DNA from: Zeugodacus cucurbitae
Lineage: Eukaryota; Arthropoda; Insecta; Diptera; Tephritidae
Direction of reading: 5' to 3'
Length of the DNA stretch: 64,000 bases
Assembly: GCF_028554725.1 (NCBI RefSeq)
Contig: NC_071669.1
Location: 6,100,501-6,164,500 of the forward strand
A program made the position numbers and the translations under genes. Shown here piece by piece: positions 61,681 through 64,000 of this stretch; the stretch's first letter is position 1, and the number at the start of each line of letters is the position of its first letter. The notes beneath the pieces were generated by a model. The model did no database searches. It was not told the origin of the DNA and was given only the letters and a program-made list of their open reading frames with translations.

Positions 61681-62100
61681 CGAATATACAATTTTTTCGC
61701 AGAAATTTAATTACGCAAAGTCGATTCTCTTTAAATTAAAATAGATTAAAAACGTACAGCCGACGAGGAGCAACTTCCGTGAACAGTAATCAGCATGCGT
61801 GCTTTATAGCAGCTGCCAACCACCCGCACTTTAATCGGCTCGAAATCGACTTAAGAGTGCCTTTTATTTATTTTCTTTTATTTTCTTTTACATAATGCCA
61901 TATTATATGATTTTCAGCTTTCACACTGGTGCAGCATTGTGCGCGCGGGTGTGTACTTTAACTATCGGCGATATATATGTATATAAACTTATTATGCCGC
62001 TGTCTATATATACATTTAAACGTACGCTTCACATGTTTAATCTTTGCTCTTATTTTCTGCTTTCATTTCATATTTACATGTGATGTCATGGCCACCACAG
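61681..62100 (+). other. Last part of the long intron before the bruno 3-like exon
   Basis: TTTTATTTATTTTCTTTTAT tracts near 61861-61890 and a pyrimidine-rich stretch at 62041-62080 lead into the CAG acceptor at 62100. The region between the repeat array and the acceptor holds no other feature I can name. Confidence 0.6.
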
Positions 62101-62244
62101 GGTGCTTCCTCCAGTCTTGTTGTGAAATTTGCCGATACTGAGAAGGAACGACAGATACGACGTATGCAACAAATGGCGGGTCATATGAATTTACTTAATC
62201 CCTTTGTCTTTAATCAATTTGGACCATATGGAGCTTATGCGCAG
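62101..62244 (+). CDS. bru3: Internal exon of a CELF/Bruno-family RNA-binding protein (bruno 3-like), end of RRM2
   Basis: The 144-nt exon is read in phase 0 and gives 48 residues starting GASSSLVVKFADTEKERQ and ending FGPYGAYAQ. SSSLVVKFADT is the last strand of RRM2 in CELF/Bruno proteins. The following charged stretch (EKERQIRRMQQMAG) and the NPFVFNQFGPYGAYAQ tail are typical of the CELF3-6 group and of fly bruno 3. These proteins bind GU-rich RNA to control splicing and translation. The acceptor is CAG at 62098-62100, behind a pyrimidine-rich stretch at about 62041-62080. The donor is a perfect GTAAGT at 62245. The open frame runs upstream to an ATG at 62044, but residues before 62101 do not match the family, so the exon starts at the splice site. 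Family assignment is very secure; the bru3 paralogue is from memory of the fly protein and less so. The RRM1 and early RRM2 exons were not recognised in the window. Confidence 0.92.
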
Positions 62245-63272
62245 GTAAGTGCATACACACACACACACTCATATACACACATGCAGGCAAGCCAATAAGC
62301 GCAATGCAATAATGATTAAACAACAACAACAATAGTGCAATATACAAACATGACGCGCACACAATACAGATAATGTAAAAGAGTTTCGTGAATAAAAAAA
62401 AAACATAAAATTGGAAAAAAGGAAGGAGAGCGAGTGAGCGGTGTGCAAAAAAACGCCAAAAGTTATATGGCAATAAAAAGTATTTTGCAAAATACAATGC
62501 AGAGTAATTGATTTCAGTTGCGCGTTGTTATTGTTGTTGTTGTGTGCATTGTTTTGCACTTACTTTTATTGTTAATGTCACTGGTTTTTTGTTTGTTCGT
62601 CTGTTGTTGTTGTTGTTATACGCATAAAATGTCAAAACAAAAGGCGCTGCGCTTTATTGCCGCATAGACTATGAGAGAGTGGAGCGCATAAAATGAAAAC
62701 AATGCAAAAAGCCGTTCAATAATGGCTACAACAACAATAAAGTACAACAACCGCCGCTTCAGTAGAAATCAGCGTCACGTAAAGTGCATTAAATAACGAC
62801 GACATTGGCGTTGACGGTGGTCGGCACTGCGCTACGCTTTTATGCTTTTAGTAGCCATTGCTGCCCTCACCACCACCACCACTCGCGCGTTGCGCATCGT
62901 AAATTGTACATTTTTATTGCTACTTTTGTTGCAAAACCAATTTAACTGCAACTACTGCCAACAGCGCACATCAGCCTCGTTACGTTGAATGCATCGCCAA
63001 CCGCCCCTGCCCTTCGCCACACTTTCGCTAACCACTTCCGTCGTCCTCCACATTAACACGACGCCCGCTATCGTGACCGCCAATTGCTTGCCTTATTTAT
63101 CATCCGCACAACTTCATCATCTGCATACTTTAGCATTTCCGTTACTCATTCTCATGCATTCATTTCATTTATAGTTGTTGCTATTATTTCCTTTTTTTCG
63201 TTAACATTTTAACGTATTGTGTCTTATATAACATTGTTGTTTATTATTCTTCTTCTTTCCCTTTAACAATAG
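62245..63272 (+). other. Intron between the two bruno 3-like exons (1028 bp)
   Basis: It begins GTAAGT and ends CTTTAACAATAG, with a T/C-rich stretch at about 63230-63265. The interior holds short CAA/TTG and CA runs (for example 62322-62334 and 62528-62542) and a CACCAC run near 62871-62882. Open frames inside it (for example 62989-63174) are low-complexity and show no family similarity. I see no other gene in it. Confidence 0.85.
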
Positions 63273-63531
63273 CAACAGCAAGCCGCTTTAATGGCCGCCG
63301 CTGCCACTGCACCCGGCTCGTATATGAATCCGATGGCCGCGTTGGCAACGCAAATACCTCATGGCTTAAATGGCACCGGTCAGCCATCGCTGCCCTCACC
63401 GACCATGCCCAATTTCAATATGGGCGCTCAAACGCCAAATGGACAACCCTCTGCTGCAGCGGCCGCAGCAGCTGCCGCCGCCGCTGATGGCGTCTTCACG
63501 AATGGCATTCCGCAGACGGCATTCCCGGGAC
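63273..63531 (+). CDS. bru3: Next exon of the same bruno 3-like gene: divergent linker with Ala tract
   Basis: This 259-nt exon follows a TAG acceptor at 63270-63272 and ends one base into a codon at the donor GTAAGT (63532-63537). It encodes 86 complete residues, beginning QQQAALMAAAATAPGSYMNP and continuing MAALATQIPHGLNG. A Pro/Gly/Asn-rich part, an 11-residue alanine run (exon residues 61-71) and DGVFTNGIPQTAFPG follow. QQQAALM..Y.NPMAA and the VFTNGI element are conserved in the CELF3-6/bruno 3 linker between RRM2 and RRM3, a low-complexity region used in protein contacts. The previous exon ends in phase 0, so the reading frame joins cleanly. The Ala run uses all four GCN codons, so it is a constrained or old tract rather than a recent triplet expansion. 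RRM3 exons must lie to the right of the window. Confidence 0.92.
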
Positions 63532-64000
63532 GTAAGTAACGCAATAAAAGTTCATAAAGCTCTAGAGCACACACATACAAAGAAAAATATCACTATAAGC
63601 AAATATTTGCATGAAGATCCTTAAAAGTGCATAAATAAACCACCAAAGCGTTGGGTTAATAAGGAGCATATGAGTGAATATGTGCTTTTAAATTTGATTA
63701 ATAAGGAATAAAATATAAATTGATAGTAAATTAAGCTTTAATCTTGGAAATATATCCCTACAAAGTGATTTATTTTTACCACTTCCTAGAAGAACCACGG
63801 ACTTTATACATTTTCAAACAGAATTTCAAAGAATACGTCTTCAGTAAAATAGCTTTGAGCCTTCTCAAGCTTGTAAAAATAAGCTTTAGGCCTTTGAGCT
63901 TTCACTTTATGTTTATTTTTACAATCTCCTAAACAAAATGCATATTTTATAAGTTTTTAAAACAGAATTTCAAAGCTTTCATCGCTTTTACAGAGCTTTT
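63532..64000 (+). other. Start of the following intron, with the beginning of an AAGCTTT-type repeat
   Basis: The donor GTAAGT is at 63532. AT-rich sequence follows. From about 63815 the text becomes rich in AGCTTT words. The phrase AAACAGAATTTCAAAG occurs at about 63816 and again at about 63960, a spacing of about 143 bp, so a tandem array of core D type probably begins here and continues beyond the window. Confidence 0.6.

Larger units (their letters stand above)
1..62100 (+). other. bru3: Very long intron (partial) upstream of the bruno 3-like exon
   Basis: No conserved coding sequence was recognised between the window start and the acceptor at 62100. The interval is AT-rich and packed with tandem repeats and transposon debris. 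Genes of the CELF/Bruno family in flies are known for giant introns, so the simplest reading is one intron or a few introns of this gene. RRM1/RRM2 exons in the family are only about 50-135 nt long. I looked for KLFVG, CAFLTY and CAFVK type codons and did not see them, but a missed short exon, an alternative first exon or a nested non-coding gene cannot be excluded by eye. Confidence 0.65.

Noticed and set aside
62044..62100. Using the ATG at 62044 as the protein start
   Set aside because: Residues before 62101 do not match the family, a clear acceptor lies at 62098-62100, and RRM2 would be cut if translation began here.
1..64000. tRNA, rRNA or microRNA genes
   Set aside because: I saw no cloverleaf with box A/B words, no rRNA-like sequence and no convincing long hairpin outside MITEs; a covariance-model scan would be needed to exclude small RNAs.

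Overview
The window reads as a stretch of insect nuclear DNA, most likely a tephritid fruit fly. It is AT-rich, has spliceosomal introns, and carries LINE and MITE debris that I associate with Bactrocera/Ceratitis-type genomes. The genus is an inference. The only convincing coding sequence is two exons on the + strand near the right end: 62101-62244 (48 codons) and 63273-63531 (86 codons plus one base). They encode the end of RRM2 and the start of the divergent linker of a CELF/Bruno RNA-binding protein, closest in my recollection to Drosophila bruno 3 (vertebrate CELF3-6 group). All other long open frames look like chance frames in low-complexity DNA.

Bases 1-62100 are therefore best read as part of one very large intron of this gene. 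I did not recognise the exons for RRM1 or the first part of RRM2; they probably lie to the left, but very short exons could have escaped my reading. Several AG|GT junctions look like recursive-splicing (ratchet) points. The best is 29768|29769, with a long pyrimidine tract followed by CAG|GTATGT.

The intron is filled with tandem arrays of roughly 90-310 bp units. Each array is organised around one of a few short, strongly conserved core words in otherwise diverged AT-rich sequence. Core A is ACGCCTAAAAGTATGCAAC: more than 40 dispersed copies in both orientations, plus two unrelated arrays at 39.25-40.66 kb and 52.09-52.74 kb. Core B is GGTTACGTATACGCAGTG, at 33.2-37.2 kb plus single copies at 10.6 and 16.2 kb. 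Core C is GTGGCAACACT, at 0.2-0.86 kb and 14.9-15.94 kb, the latter a three-part higher-order repeat. Core D is AAGCTTT, at 11.6-12.4, 13.7-13.9, 47.3-47.7, 60.5-61.7 and probably 63.8-64.0 kb. This recurrent core-plus-spacer organisation, especially core A, is the most unusual thing in the window.

Mobile-element remnants: a 398-bp TA-flanked MITE (7134-7531) with a weaker relative (8134-8326); triplicated mariner-like ends (22043-22400); a degenerate jockey-like LINE ORF2 end on the minus strand (43855-44075); a second LINE 3' end with an inverted 5' part, as expected from twin priming (44179-44362); and a 481-bp G-run MITE with TTA flanks (57438-57918). A 7-bp minisatellite lies at 4914-5203. 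The remaining intervals are AT-rich intron with simple repeats in which I could support no gene.
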